64,000 nucleotides of DNA from Excoecaria cochinchinensis (GCA_947683425.1 CANTUQ010000112.1:12911501-12975500), one strand, 5' to 3'. Shown: positions 36,623 through 50,058, counted from the first letter of the stretch. Notes: generated by a model from the letters alone, not told the origin. Numbers and translations: made by a program.

Positions 36623-38551
36623 TGTAAGCACCGTGTCCCGAGGCGGTCTGGATTAGAGATTACTCGATGAGGAATCAACGTCCGAGTCCGTACAAACGGT
36701 TGAGATTCGGAGGTTTTAATCCCCTACTTCACGAGAAATGTGTTCTTTCAGTCTTCGTAGGAAAGAGGGAGGAAACGGGGATCTTTTTTGGGTCAAAAGG
36801 TGTATTTTTCTCCACCGACGGTCTGCCCGTCTGTCAAGGGCAAGACCGTCGCTGTGGGTCACCGACGGCCTATGTGATTTTTCGATGTCCGTCGGTCACC
36901 CCTGGCCTATAAAAGCTTTCATTTCCCACCTAGAAAGGGGTTAGAGAAATCTCTAAAGGGGAAACTCTGTCAAAATTAACACTTGTTTTCTCTCTCTTCC
37001 AACAAACACAAATCTTAAGAAATCTCTTTTAGTTTAAGAATCAAACCATTAAAAAGGAGCTAAATCTAATTAGTTTTCCTAAGGTTTTGATTCCAAATTT
37101 CTGTCTTTTGAAAGATCAAGAAGGAAATAATCTATTTTTCTCATTCTTGACCTCTCATTTTGTCTTCTCGTGGAGCGTGCGGGACTTTAATCGACACCAA
37201 AAATCCATCCAAAATATTATCTGAGGGTAAATATTCCGGACTTCTTCTCCGTATTACTTCATTTTTATTTTTATTCTTGTTTTTTTTTTGACCTTTTGCT
37301 TTTAGCTTCCTTTATTTTGATCCTTTTCATCTCGTTTTTGTGGTAAAAATCTGTTTTTGCTTTGAAAAAAAATAGTTTCTTTCGGAGACAGCGGTGACCG
37401 ACGGGTCATCTGCTTCACCGACGCCCATCGGTCACCCCTCCCACAGACACCCTCTCTCGAGTGAGCGACGGGACACGTTGGTCACCTTGATTGACGCCCG
37501 TCGGTCACTCGGCAGTGGCCGTCCCTGGGTTCTGTCTCCATATTTTCAAACCCTTTTTTTTCTTTTTCTATCTCTCTCAAGTCTTAGAGCTTTATTTATA
37601 TTGTGCTTTTTATATATTAACACCCATGAACCTTTTGTGAGCATATATGATTTTCTTGGACTGTCCTGAGCTCGAGGGGCAATCTACCATGCTCGGAGGA
37701 TTCCGTCCGGTTTAGTTTTCTAACCTTCTTAGTTATTTTACTCATTTGTTTATTTATTAATTATTTTATGTACATGAATATACCTTTTTGTATCTCGCTA
37801 ATTATAAAAATTGATGAATGTTTTATATTTAATAAAGGGAGATTTTCATAAAATTAAGGACCCAATGTCCTATTTTTCATCCAATGAAAAATTTCCAAAA
37901 TAAAAACATCATTTTTATAATAAATGCATGCAAGGACCAAAGTCCTCAAAATAAATAAATTCCCCGATTTATGCATGTATCGCACTTTTATAAAATGAGA
38001 GTTGTATTCCGCTCCTAGTGTTATTGTAATTTTTTGATTTAATATTCTTTTATTTATCTATCGCTTTAAAACGTGAATAAAATGCGATTTTAATTAAATT
38101 GCATCGTGTGGAGAGAGAGCGAATTAATGACTTCAAAATTTAATCATAAAATGATCGAGGTAGAAATAGATAAAAAGTCCCGAACCCAGCTCTGGTCTTT
38201 GGGCTCAACGAGGCGAGAGGTCTTTCCGATCACTCATTGGAACCTCCAAGACACCTCTTGTGTCCTTTTCAAAGACTTAATCAATGAATCCTAGGCTCCA
38301 AGGGAGAGAGGTTCACCCTCCAAGACCCCTTTGGTTGGCCCAAAATGGATAATAAGCGCAGTCTTAGGCTCTCCGAGGCGAGAGAAACTTTCCCAATATT
38401 TTATTGGGTGGCGAATCCATGAAACCTCCTTGTTGCCCAAAATAGACGCACTTGTAAATATCTTTGCAAGTTGCCAAAGGATCCTCAATTGCCCGATCGC
38501 CCTTGAACGGGCGGTCAGAGGGGCGGCATGCGGGGTCCGGCGCACGTCACA
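36623..38551 (+). repeat. C 5' LTR (1,929 bp)
   Basis: It begins TGTAAGCACCGTGTCCCGAG and ends GCGCACGTCACA. U3 carries repeats of a GTCGGTCAC-type motif (36818-36900) just before the TATA box, and more downstream (37390-37520). Conserved inverted repeats lie at 37857-37871 and 37933-37946. The 3' end has three degenerate modules with CTCAACGAGGCGAGAG and TTGGGTGGCGAATCC, which resemble the primer-site region. Confidence 0.92.
36907..36915 (+). promoter_or_regulatory. C LTR TATA box (CTATAAAAG)
   Basis: It follows GTCGGTCACCCCTGGC directly. The 3' LTR has the same context at 60343-60350. The pyrimidine-rich region 36975-37160 fits a transcribed leader. Confidence 0.75.
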
Positions 38552-38552
38552 G

Positions 38553-38571
38553 TGGCGATTCCATTGGGGAC
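38553..38571 (+). other. C primer-binding site (tRNA-Arg type, two mismatches)
   Basis: TGGCGATTCCATTGGGGAC begins 2 nt after the LTR. It differs from the A and B sites at two C-to-T positions. Confidence 0.8.
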
Positions 38572-39461
38572 TGTTGGTTCGAGACTTCGACTTGAAAATA
38601 CCTCGGTTAACATTTATGATTAAAGTTTAATTCATAAATTCGCTTTCTCTCATTTCCATATGCATCCCATTAGAGCCTTAGAATGCGCTAGATTGGTCCC
38701 TTCTTAGCCTCGGTGCATTCCCGAAGCACAACCCTACGTTCACTCAATGTGGGGAAGTGTTAAGGATAATCACCAGCCAAAGCTTCATACCTTTTGGTAT
38801 ATAAAATGATGACCCGATCGGTCGTTATGCTTGTGATGAGCTATACCCGTCGGCAGGGATCATGCTTTGGTAGCCTTAAAGTAATATCTCCCTCGACCAA
38901 AGCTCATATAATGGCCGTAGATACTCTCCCTAGGTGATGTGAACCGTAATATCATGCTTGCTGTATGGGTCATTATGTATTGGGTGAATCCAGATGTCTT
39001 GCTTGGTAACCTAGCCAAAGGCTTCCATGCCCCGGTAGGGCCATGTAGATATATTTGGGATGTCTAAATACATGATGATCATTATCCATTTGCTTGTGCA
39101 TTAGCATAGGAGTGTTATGCTGCCGATTTTTTGCCGCGCACCATCTGTGTCCATTGGGTTCCTCGCTGACTCGTGGATTAATCCCACCTAGAAAAAAGAC
39201 CGCACGACCACGTGTGTGGGAGCAATAAGGGTGGAAGGACCTATCTGCTTGCCTGTGATTTGTGGATCTTACATATCACGGCCATGCATTTCATATGCAT
39301 TTCATGTATCACTCTAACACCTTATCTATGCAGCCATCATAGATCTGCCCAGGTGGACGAGAGGACCGATCGGATGACTGATCAGAGTTTCTATATTTGA
39401 GCTGCAAGAAAGAGAGAGTCTTCTAGAAACCCATTCAGAAACCAGTGGTATCATATCAGGG
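38572..39461 (+). other. C leader, conserved non-coding region
   Basis: Positions 38660-38965 match the A and B leaders, including GTGTTAAGGATAATCACCAG, the palindrome CCGATCGG (38814-38821) and AAAGCTCATATAATGGCC. No gene. Confidence 0.75.
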
Positions 39462-40802
39462 ATGGCAAACTCACCAAGGGAAAATAATGCTACCAGGGCT
39501 TTGATTGCTGAAGAAGTGGGTAGAAGGTTTGAGGAGTTCAAAGGCCGTATAATGAATATGTTAGCTACAATGGCTTAGCAGGCTGCTCCGTAAAATCCTC
39601 CTCCTCCTCCCATGAGACAAAATGAGCGGGAGGAGGAAAGAGTAGAAAGATAGGAGGAACTGATTCGACCACCACCCATAGATCTGAGATCAGTGGCTTC
39701 CGGGGTCTAGAGAAGGAGACAAGCGCTGCGGTTAAAAGGTGACCGGGAGGACGAGGATGACAAAATGAGCGTTGTATCTGAGAGGGGGAAGGCACCCCAA
39801 ACCGAAGAGTTCATCTGGAAGAAGATGGAAGAAAAGTTTGAGGCTATGGCCCGCATGTTGGGTAGAGGCCAAGGGATGAACCCAGAAGATAAGGAGCTGG
39901 AGGGAGATGACCCAATCCCGTACAATTTCAAGATGCCTGATGTTCCCATGTTTGACGGCACTTCTGACCCGACTGCCCATGTAAAGCAGTATTCCTTGAT
40001 CATGAAAGGGACTACCTTGTCCAAGAGGCAGAAAGTGGAGTACTTTTGCTTGAGCCTAACTAGCCCCGCAATAGATTGGTACCACAGCCTCGATCACCGA
40101 ACCAAGGAGGATTGGGATATGCTCACAGAGGAGTTTTTAAGGCAGTACGACTGCAACACAAGGATGGAGGTGACCCTTAAGGATTTGGAGTTGCTTCAGC
40201 AAAAGGCCGGGGAATCCTTCCATGATTACCTAACCCACTGGCGGAGTAGAGTAATGGAGATGAGGAAAAAGCCAGACACTCAAGACCAGATCCGTTTGTT
40301 CATTAAGAACGTGAGCCCATACTTGAAAGAAGGTTTGAATATGAAGGGTCTAAAAGACTGGGAGTCTTTGAAGGACATAGCCATAGAAGCGGAAGGGGAA
40401 TACTTAGCCCGAAAGGCAAGCAATGACAATTATACCAAGAGAGCTAATACCAGTCAAGGGATAAATAGGCCAGCCGGACCTAATGGTAGCACCAGAAGAA
40501 CGATTGAGGTGTCTGTTACTGACGCAACTACCCCGAGGAAGTTTTCAAACTTAGGGAGATCACTGTCTTGGGTTTTAAGAAGGTTGATGAAAGAAGGGAA
40601 GTTGCAGCCATTGCCTCCCAGGCCTGCTATGACGCAAGGGGCGCTGGCACATAAAGATAATGAGTATTGTGCCTTTCATTAGCATACGGGCCATTTAACG
40701 GATAATTGTAAAGCGCTGAGGCACTCAATCCAGGATTTGATTGACAGCAAACAAATCACTGACCCCGAGCGGAGAGAGGAAAAAAAGAAGCCTAACTATA
40801 AT
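39462..40802 (+). pseudogene. C gag with five in-frame stops
   Basis: A Tat-lineage Gag. The ATG at 39462 (MANSPRENNATRALIAEEVG) matches the start of A Gag. Stops are TAG 39576, TAA 39591, TAG 39651, TAG 39708 and TAG 40680; each sits where relatives or context have Gln. The capsid domain is at about 39950-40400 (FDGTSDPTAHVKQYS, EEFLRQYDCNTRMEV). The CHHC finger at about 40670-40715 is split by the last stop. The frame is otherwise continuous into the protease region, with no gag-pol frameshift. Confidence 0.88.
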
Positions 40803-42907
40803 GCTGTACCGCCACCGGTTTTCATGATTGGATCAAGCCTACCAGAATGGTACATGCTGCAGGACTTGTATGGGAATAAGTATGTTGCTGTTACTCGCCC
40901 TGAGGCCAAGGGGGAAAGGATGTCTATAGCGACAATTGATTGTTGGTCTAGTAGCGAAAGCGGTGAAAAAAATGAGGAGGAAGTTGAAATATATTTGGAT
41001 CTGTGGAAGTCAGATGAAGAGGGAAAAGAAGTAGGAGCTGTAACGAGAAGTGGAAGAGTAGTCCCAGAGATAAAAGGGCCATCGAAACCAGCGCAGGCAT
41101 CAACAGAGAAAGAACTGGAAGAGAATCAGATAGTCAAACAGTTGAAGAAGACCACGGCTCAAATATCTATATGGGATCTTTTGAGGCAGTCCCCTTCTCA
41201 TAGACAAAAGTTAGTAGAAGCTTTGACTGAGTCTACTGTGGCTACTACAATCTCTCCATCAGAATTGTTAGACCTTGTAAAAGGGGGATCAGGAGAGAGA
41301 TTAGTGTATTTTGATGCTGACTTACCAGTCAAAGGCCGTAATCATAACCGACTGCTGTACATTAAGGCGCAAATCAATGGCAAGCACACTACTTGCGTTA
41401 TAGTAGACGAGGGGTCATCTATAAATGTTTGCCCTCTGGTGGCGCTTCAGGCTTTCGGTTTGGATGAGGGTATGCTTAGCGAGTCAGATTTGACTATTAC
41501 CACTTACGATAATTCTAGAAGGCAAGCTTTGGGGATGTTCAAGACTTTGGTCAAGGCTGGACCTATTGAAATAGAGACAGAATTTGTAGTTTTGCCCATT
41601 CTGGCCAACTTCTCGGCATTGCTTGGGAGGCCCTGGTTTCATAAACTAGGGGGAGTGTCGTCTACGCTACACCAGATGATAAGATTCCCGCATGAAGGCG
41701 AGGTGGTAACCGTTAAGGCGGTCAGGGATAATCAGGTATTAGCCCTAAAGATTGCTAATCAGCCATTTAGTGGTTTTCATGTATCGGTAATAGGGGAAGA
41801 GCAGAGGTCATTGGATAGCCCTCCAGTGGTTAATATGATGAAGAGGATGCATTATCTCCCTGGGGCTGGTCTTGGTAGAAATGCGCAAGGGCCGCAATCC
41901 GTAATCACTACTCGAGGTCAGAAAGATCGGAAGGGTTTGGGATACAAAGGCGGACTTGGCAAGAAGAAGATGACGAAAAAGTTCCCTCACAATTCAGAAA
42001 GCTTTGTGCCCACATCCTCAGTATGCTCTTACACTGGTGAAGATGAGCCACAGTGGGTGAATGGAAAGATTGTCCCTAGATTTGAGATCTTCAGTGATGT
42101 TTTTGACTGGGATGTGGGAGTTGTTAAAACGGCTGAGGACTTTTGGGATGAGGAAGTTATGACCCAATGCATTGCCTGGGGTAGGGATGAGCCCGAAGAG
42201 GTTGTCACCGAGAAGATGTTAGCTGCCAGGCTGAAAGGAAAGGAAAAAATGGTAGAGTCAGAACCGAAGATTGGGGATTTGAAGATTTCCTCAGGGATAG
42301 CTGAAAGGCCTCTGCCAAGCCAGGAAGCCGCAGCACAAGCTGCTATAGCCCCGACCTCAACGGAAGCTGAAGAAGATACTAGCTTAGATTGTCTTTTTAT
42401 TCCGGAACTTTTTTATGATGTAAATGACAATAATAATATTATTAGTAAGATGAATGATTTTGCTTATTTGTGCGATGTTTCCAATAATCTCAACACGCAT
42501 GAACATGATCATATCCCATCTATTTTTTATATTGATTCCACTGACACCACGCATTTTAATCTTGGAACCTCAGAAAATCCGAAGGAAATCTTGATAGCAT
42601 CGAATATAACTCCTGATGAGAGAGAAAAATTCGAGAGAATAATAAAAAAATATGAAAAAGTTTTTGCCTGGACCTACGAGGACATGCCAGGAATTGATTG
42701 GAACATCGCAGAGCATGCTATTTCGACGTATCCGGACCATAAGCCTGTAAAGCAGAAGTTGAGGAGGCTTAGGCCAGAATGGGCAGACAAGGTTAAAGAG
42801 GAGATTCGGCAGCAGATCGAAGCCAGATTCCGGGTTGAAGTGCAGTATCCTACATGGCTAGCAAATGTAGTCCCTGTAGCCAAGAAGAATGGAAAGGTAA
42901 GGGTATG
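40803..42907 (+). pseudogene. C pol, first part: aspartic protease, G-patch, start of reverse transcriptase
   Basis: Open in the gag frame up to the D insertion. The protease active-site region is CVIVDEGSSINVCP (about 41390-41435), with the flap and LLGRPWFHKLG (about 41617-41650). A G-patch follows (MMKRMHYLPGAGLGRN, ending KGLGYKGG; about 41830-41955), an RNA/protein-binding motif also found after betaretroviral protease. A linker with ISKMNDFAYLCDVSNN (about 42440-42487) leads to the N-terminus of reverse transcriptase (VFAWTYEDMPGID; VVPVAKKNGKVRV), cut at 42907. The protease Asp is present. Role: polyprotein cleavage and cDNA synthesis. Confidence 0.88.
42903..42907. repeat. TSD of element D (GTATG), left copy
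   Basis: GTATG at 42903-42907 and 51084-51088. Reverse transcriptase coding sequence of C is continuous across the pair. Confidence 0.9.
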
Positions 42908-44430
42908 TGATAAGTTTAAATTAAATAATGTTTTGATGTGAATTTAGAGATTATTTCTTAGTCTAAAAGCTGTTATTTGTGTTAATTTTTGATAAAATAT
43001 CATTTGATGTTAGTTGGTGCACTAAATGGAGATTTATGTTGTTTTTGGCAAAATTAGGTAGCTTACACGGCGGTGAGGAAATCTCTCACCGCCGTGTGAG
43101 ACGGGAGGCCAGAATCATAAGGAAAAATCAAGTAAGCAGACCTGGAACATTTACACGGCGGTGAAGATATCCTCACCGCCGTGTGAAGCGAAGTCAAAGA
43201 ATTTATTAAGCAGACCTGGAACATTTACACGGCGGTGAAGAATTTCCTCACCGCCGTGTAACCTCAAAATTTCAGAATAAAAAATATATCCTGGGATATT
43301 TACACGGCGGTGAGGATATCTATCACCGCCGTGTAACTTTTAAGATCTGTTGTGTGAATCAAATCCCGGAAAAATCAGATTTGGAGGCCACTGAATAGAC
43401 TTTTGACTTTTATGTTTGGGGGGAAAACTAGCTTAAAAGGGGACGATTCTGGAATGCTAAAGGAGGAGGGGGAGAGAGTTTTAGTTTTTGGTTGAAGAAA
43501 ATAAACTCTGAGATTTCTGATCTGGAAATTCTTAGAAGTGAGATTTCAATTCTGTAATTTAATTTGGAAGTTGGAATAGCTGATTCAATTGAAGAACATC
43601 GTTTGGTTTACTGTAAGATTTTCATTTTTAGATTCAAATGGGTAATATCAATTTCTCTCTATTTAATTCAGTCTTTAATTCAAGTATGAGTGAGTAATTT
43701 TAATTCTTGTTAAGGGATGCCTTAAATCCCCAGTAAATCATGTGAATATTTTGTATGGATTGTACTATGCATATACTCAGTTGTATTTTCTCTGATTTTA
43801 TTTGTTGTTGCTGAATAGAGTACAAGTTAAGGGGAGATCTACCAAGATAAACTTTAATTGTAATCAGTTCATAAATACATACAAATATACTTCAGTTTTA
43901 TCTTCTCTGAAATTATCTGTTGTTGTTGGTTTGAACGCAAGTTAAGGGGAGATCTACCAAGATAAACTTTGATTGCAATCAGCCCATAAATACATACATA
44001 TATTCTGTTCTATTTTAATCAACTTTCATTGATTTGATGAATCCGAATTGGTAGTTAAAATCTGTGAATGTTTATTTCAATAGGTTCAGAAATGGTGGAA
44101 GATAAATGAGTTTGATATCTGAATCCAGAATGGTAGGATTATTTAACTTAGAACTTTAAGATCTGTAATAATGCTAATTTATGTGCTGAATCCGGATTGG
44201 TAAGTGCATGTTTTAGAGAAGCTGGATCCGAAAGGCAAGATATGGTATAGGCTAGGTTATTTACTGATTGTATATGAATTTGTTGAATTAAGTATTCACA
44301 TGATATTATTGGGGAGAATGGGTATTCCTTAGCAAGATCTCTTAGTTATTTTATCAATTTGCTGTATTATTAAATCGTTAATATTCTTAGACATTAATAT
44401 CATCAGTTAGATTATTGATTTTTCTGAGTT
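42908..44430 (+). repeat. D 5' LTR (end approximate)
   Basis: Four GC-rich palindromes lie at 43063-43337. Then come a TTAAAAGGGG box with purine-rich leader (43430-43480) and a ~110-bp tandem duplication (about 43820-44010; shared GTTAAGGGGAGATCTACCAA). No primer site is found because the junction to pol is a deletion, so the true 3' end of the LTR is not visible. Confidence 0.75.
43063..43337. repeat. D LTR palindrome array, four hairpins
   Basis: Left arm TTACACGGCGGTGAGG and right arm CTCACCGCCGTGTAA, with loops of about 7-9 nt that vary. Units are at 43063-43099, 43151-43187, 43225-43262 and 43309-43337. Arms reach 13-14 perfect base pairs. Spacers between units are AT-rich and not obviously repeated, except ACCTGGAACAT before units 2 and 3. 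Confidence 0.95.
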
Positions 44431-44433
44431 AGA

Positions 44434-46528
44434 AAGGTGTAAGGAGACCAACTTGGTGCTGAATTGGGAAAAATGCCATTTCATGGTAAGGGAAGGCATT
44501 GTGCTTGGGCACAAGATTTCTGAGAAGGGGATAGAGGTTGATAAGGCTAAGGTAGAGGTGATAGAAAAGTTACCACCCCCAACTAGTGTGAAAGGCATTA
44601 GAAGTTTCTTGGGACATGCAGGATTTTACCGCCGGTTTATCAAAGATTTTTCAAAACTTGCTAAACCTTTATCCAATTTGTTGATGAAAGATGCTCCTTT
44701 TAATTTTGACGATGAATGTATGCTGGCTTTTCAGACTTTGAAACAGAGGCTCATTTCAGCCCCGGTGATTATTTCTCCGGATTGGAATTTGCCTTTTGAA
44801 TTAATGTGTGATGCTAGTGATTTTGCAGTTGGTGCAGTACTTGGGCAGCGAAGAGAGAAGGTATTTTGTGCGGTTTATTATGCAAGTCACATTTTGACCG
44901 GAGCTCAAATGAACTACACCACAACGGAGAAGGAACTTCTTGCAATTGTGTATGCATTCGAAAAATTCAGGCCATATTTGCTGGGAGCAAGAATTGTGGT
45001 GTGGTCTGACCATGCTGCCTTGAGACACCTATTTGCAAAGAAGGAATCCAAACCAAGACTGATCAGATGGGTACTTCTACTGCAAGAATTCGACCTGGAA
45101 ATTAAAGATAAGAAGGGAGCAGAAAACTTTGTAGCAGACCATTTGTCAAGACTGGAAAATGCTCACATTGAGAAAGGGGAGATTTCAGATTTATTCCCTG
45201 ATGAACATATTTGTGCTTTGTTTGAAAATGAGATTTCTGTTCCTTGGTTTGCTAATTTAGCTAATTTTCTCGCAGGGGGATTTATGCCAAAGGATTTCAC
45301 ATGGCAGCAGAAAAAGAAGTTGAAGGCTGATGCAAAGCATTATATTTGGGATGATCCTTATTTATTTCGTTTGTGTGCAGATCAAGTGCTGAGAAGATGT
45401 ATTCCAGATGAGGAGACGGGTGAAATTATCGCAGCCCGTCATAGTGGAGAAGCTGGTGGACATCATGGACCAAACAGAACGGTAATGAAAATTTTATCTT
45501 CTGGGTTCTATTGGCCTACAATGTTTAAAGACGTTCAAGCTTATGTGAAAGCTTGTGATAGATGCCAGAGAGTAGGGAATATATCAAAGCGAGATGAGAT
45601 GCCTTTGACCAATATGCTTGAGGTAGAGCTTTTTGATGTATGGGGAATTGACTTCATGGGACCCTTTCCGGTTTCCTATGGTTATGAATATATTTTAGTG
45701 GCCGTTGATTACGTAAGTAAGTGGGTAGAGGCTGTGGCCACTAGAACCTGTGATGCCAAAGTTGTGCTTCAATTTTCGAGGAAAAATATATTTACTCGAT
45801 ATGGAACTCCAAGAGCAATCATTAGTGACGGTGGTAAACATTTTGTGAACCATCAATTTAAAGCTTTATTGAAAAAGTTTGGTGTTAGACATAAGGTTAC
45901 AACCCCTTATCATGCTCAGGCCAATGGACAAGTTGAAGTATCCAATAGAGAGTTGAAAGCCATTTTAGAGAAAACAGTCAGTGTATCTAGGAAGGATTGG
46001 TCCCTTAAGCTAGATGACGCTCTTTGGGCTTATAGAACAGCTTTTAAGACACCCATTGGAATGTCCCCATTTAGGCTGATGTTTGGAAAGTCATGTCATC
46101 TTCCGGTCGAGTTAGAACATAAGGCATATGGGGCTACAAAATTTTTGAACTTTGATCTTGAAAGTGCAGGAAAATGCAGGTCCCTACAGCTGACTGAATT
46201 AGAGGAGTTCAGATTTTGGGCATATAATCATACTGAGAAGTACAAGAGCAACACAAAAAAGTGGCATGACCGAAGGATAGTAAGAAAAGAATTTGTTCCA
46301 GGAATGAAAGTTTTGTTATATGACAGCAAGTTGCGATTGTTCCCTGGAAAATTAAAATCAAAGTGGACGGGTCCTTTTGAAGTCGTGGCGGTCGAAAAGT
46401 TCGGAGCTGTTACCATCAGAAAGCAACCTGGGAGCATGGGATTTAAGGTAAATGGTCATCGTCTAAAACCTTGCTTTGAAAACCACGCTGAAGGTGCAGC
46501 AGTGGCTATTTTACTGGATGAAGAATGA
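44434..46528 (+). CDS. pol: D pol, 5'-truncated: reverse transcriptase end, RNase H, integrase
   Basis: Open frame without stops. It begins inside the reverse transcriptase thumb (VLNWEKCHFMVREGIVLGH). RNase H follows, with catalytic residues in LMCDASDFAVGAVL, TTTEKELLAIVY and VWSDHAALRHL. The integrase zinc domain has HSGEAGGHHGPNRTV and CDRCQ. The catalytic triad lies in WGIDFMGPF, IISDGGKHFV and ANGQVEVSNRE. The C-terminal part (KWTGPFEVVAV) ends at 46528. The N-terminal half of reverse transcriptase, protease and gag are deleted, so no autonomous product is expected, although the remaining frame is clean. Confidence 0.9.
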
Positions 46529-46744
46529 GGTACGTAAGAGTCTAGCTGAGACTTAAAAATCAGAACTAAATAAATTCCTAAACTTTGATATTTTTATTTT
46601 AAATGTGTGTATTTTTAGTCATTTGCATCAATCAATGTCATTGTCATTTCATGTTGAATTTGTGTTGAGGAAGGGTGCAGAATGTGTGGGAAGAAAGATG
46701 GGGAGAAACTTGTGCAATTTTAAAATTTTTTGCAGAAAATTTAA

Positions 46745-46934
46745 GGTTACACGGCGGTGAAGAAATTCCTCACCGCCGTGTAACAATTTAATTTTCGAAA
46801 AAATGAGTCCAGTGGAGATTTTACACGGCGGTGAAGAAATCCCTCACCGCCGTGTGAAATTCTTATTCCTGAAAAAATAAATCCCAGTCGCGATTTACAC
46901 GGCGGTGAGGAAATATCTCACCGCCGTGTAAGGT
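46745..46934. repeat. D internal palindrome array, three hairpins
   Basis: The same palindrome as in the LTR, at 46747-46784, 46821-46858 and 46895-46932. It stands about 220 bp after the pol stop and just upstream of a CT-rich stretch that precedes the ORF1-type gene. Confidence 0.95.
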
Positions 46935-47878
46935 AAAAATTTTGGTTTTTAAATCGTTAACTTCCAGTTAACTTCAAATTTTAAAACACATAACCAAATT
47001 CCCTTTTTCCCTCTCGCACATCTTTCTCGCCCTCCCTCTGTTTTTTCATTTTTTTTCTTAAATCAGTAAGTTGTCTTCCATTTTCATGGGTGAATTTGTC
47101 CATCAAGCATAAATTCTGCATAATTAGCATCAAATTCAAGTAAGTTTTATTATTTCTTCTTAGTTCTTTCTTTTTATTTGTTCTTTTATTTTCTGTTCTT
47201 GTTAGTTTTTAGGTTTTTAAAATTTTCTGTCTTGTTCCTTCTTTCTGAAATTAAAGAGTGAATTGGTTATTTCTGTGTGTGTTGGCTGCAATGTTGTTGC
47301 TGATTGAGAAAATGGGGGTAGTGATTTCATCAATTTTGCATGTTGTGTGCAACAAAATTCATGCCTACCAAGTGTTCGATAAAATACTTGAATGAACGAA
47401 ATTCATATCTTTGTTTACTGAATCATGTGGTTTTTGTGTTTTCATTGTGTGATCGTGGGTTCTTGATACCCTGTGATTTATGTTGGGGTTAGGAATTACA
47501 GAATTAAGTGTATTGGATTTGTCAAAATTTCTGCCCACCAAGTGTTTGATAGACTATCTGAATGAACAATTTTTATGTTATTGGTGAGAAACAATTAGTA
47601 TGCATTGTTGAGATTCTTTTGTCTTGGTTATATCATATAATTCATCCATCCTAGCAAGTTGAATCAAATTTTGCAAACTCCATAATCATGAGTGACGATT
47701 GTGCAAGTAGGCCTTCTATTTTAAGTGCTGCTTGAGATAGAGTGAAGGTGCATTAAGAGCTAGCTGAATTTTATGTTCAATTGTATTATGCTAGCATTGT
47801 CTTTTTAATTAAGTCGCTTATACTTGCTGGTAATCACATTGTTTTCCTACTCTAATTTGTTTTCAAATGTTCATGCAG
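46935..47878 (+). other. D predicted leader and intron of the ORF1-type gene
   Basis: CT-rich 46998-47060, donor-like TTCAA/GTAAGT at 47140, acceptor-like TTCATGCAG at 47870-47878. No coding sequence. Spliced expression of the gene downstream of integrase is known for some Athila-type elements; here it is a prediction. Confidence 0.45.
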
Positions 47879-49056
47879 TGGCCCCAAAACGACCCAGAAC
47901 CAGTCAAGCGTCATCTTCTCAAGGGAGAGGCGATTTGGTACCTTCTTGGGTACCTACTCGATGCCGTCAAGCATACAAGGACTTCACTGCTGCAACCTAT
48001 GTTCCCTCCACTTTTCTAGACTTCACTTCTTTAGGGAAGCTGAACGTTAGAGATGAAATTGATGAGTTGATCGCTGGGATCGGGTGGACAGATTTTTTCA
48101 CAAAGAAGGAGAAAGTATATCCAAACTTGACTAGAGATTTCCTTGCCACAGTAACATGCAAGATTGATACAGATGACGAAGAAGATATTGGTGAGGTAAT
48201 TTTTTGGCTGAATCAGACGAAGTATACTATGCCTTTTTATGATTTTGCGGAGGCACTTGGATTCCCAGTTGATGGTGCTCGGTATATAACTGATTTGGAC
48301 AAGCAAACCATATGGGCAGCAATCAGAGACCCCATCACCGCCACCAGATATGTGACTGGGCAGTCCAAAGCCCATCATTTGAGGGATCATGCACTGCGAA
48401 TTTTACACAGGTTTTTCTCACTTTCATTCTATGGACATATTGAGGCAGCAGGTGCAGTGAACCAATCAGAGGCACTATTTCTCTACTGTATGGTCCAATA
48501 GGTAAGGCTAAATGGAGCCTACTATTTGCTGAAAAAAATTTGAAGACCTCCAGGGCAATCCCAAGAAAGTAAAGAAAATATCTATTGGATGGATTGTGAC
48601 TGTGTTGGCCAAAAGAGTCGGCCACATTCCCTTGGGAGATGAATTAGGTGAGAGCACTTTTATAGACTTTAAGATGCTTAAAAACCTCAGAATTATAGTA
48701 GACGACCACCACTTCCAGCATCAGGTCAGGCTATCTAATCGGGACGAGTACTTGAGGCTTGTAGACAGGGGCCGTGTGCAATTGCCAGTAGAAGAATTCG
48801 ATGAGTCTGAGGAGGAGCAAGAGGCGGCTGGAGGAGCAGCTGCTGGTGCTGAGCCTGCTGCCGCTGGGGCAGTTCATGACCTATAGCATATTACTGCCCA
48901 GTTAGGGGCACTACAGACTGGACAAGATCAGATTTTGCACCGTTTAGCTGTGCAGGAGCAGCAATTACTCTCACAGCCCTTGCTCGGGAGGAGCAGGAGC
49001 ATTTTTTTAGAACGATGATGGACCGCTTTCCACCGCCACCACCTTCACAGGACTGA
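47879..49056 (+). pseudogene. D ORF1/env-position gene (Athila ORF1-like), broken
   Basis: Coding follows the predicted acceptor (APKRPRTSQASSSQ). Core: FLDFTSLGKLNVRDEIDELI, GWTDFFTKK, TRDFLATV, EVIFWLNQTKYTMPFYDFAE, ALGFPVDG and LRILHRFFSLSFYGH. TAG at 48499 interrupts it. A frameshift near 48535 moves the frame to 48596-48886 (VGHIPLGDELGEST; Glu/Ala-rich tail), ended by a second TAG at 48884. A homologue lies in C at 56610-58550. Function unknown; it occupies the env position, but I see no signal peptide or membrane segment. Confidence 0.75.
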
Positions 49057-50015
49057 TTTTCTGGGAGTTCTCTGATCTTTTATTTTGCTACTTTCATTAT
49101 TTTTGTTTGACTGACGTACTTGCTGGGGACAGCAAGCTTTTAAGTGTGGGGTAGCTAGTTATTGTAACTTGGATGTGACTAACCCTACAGTACTTTAGTA
49201 AGTTTAATTTTATTATTTCTTTTGAGTAAGTTTAAATTTTATCAAAGCTTAATATTATTATTTCTTTTGCCTTTATATTTTAGAAGTTATATTTTCTGCT
49301 TTTTGATAATGGTTTCTTTAGTTTGTTGTTTAAAGTTGTATTTTGTGATTTGAGCTCATCAATTTGACTCATGCTTAGCTTAACAAATTTTTAAGTTGTT
49401 ATTCCAGCTCAATTGTTAATCTTGAAAAGGTCATTCAGAGCACTTAGTCTGCAAGAGAGTAAGATTCTATCTTAAAGTTATTTTTCTTAACAATTTTCAA
49501 AGTAGAAATATACAATTGCAATTTTTATGAATTGTGCACTTAGGCCAGCTTTTACAAATAAAGAAAAACCAGCATGAAATCTTTTGATCAGAAAATTTTT
49601 AAAACACTAGAACCTTCCTCATTGCCCTTCGAAACGATATAACAATTAAAGCATAAATGTTGACATGATTTAGGCATCAATTCTTTTGAGAAGCTACTTA
49701 AAATAAACTTTTTCCCACCTATTGAATTAATTTTCCATTGCTAGCCCCATTGAGCTGAATCGGTATGCTAAAAGCGTACTCTGAAATTTTTCTTGTTACA
49801 CACTTAATATGCCATTTAACTTAAATGATTTTGCCTATCCCTTCTAAGAATTGGCCACTCTAGTAGTAGGTTGGGAAGACATTGAAAGTTGAAATAGGGT
49901 GTTTAGTATTAAATAAGTGGGTAAGAAAAATTAAAGAATTTTGGGATATTGCTTGACAAGTGAGTTGCAAGAAAATAAAGGATATAAGTATCCCACTAAG
50001 TACAAAATAATTCAA

Positions 50016-50058
<43 letters not shown>

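Noticed and set aside
43063..43337. MITE or terminator interpretation of the D hairpins
   Set aside because: No TSD or transposon ends flank the units, and bacterial-type terminators do not apply here.
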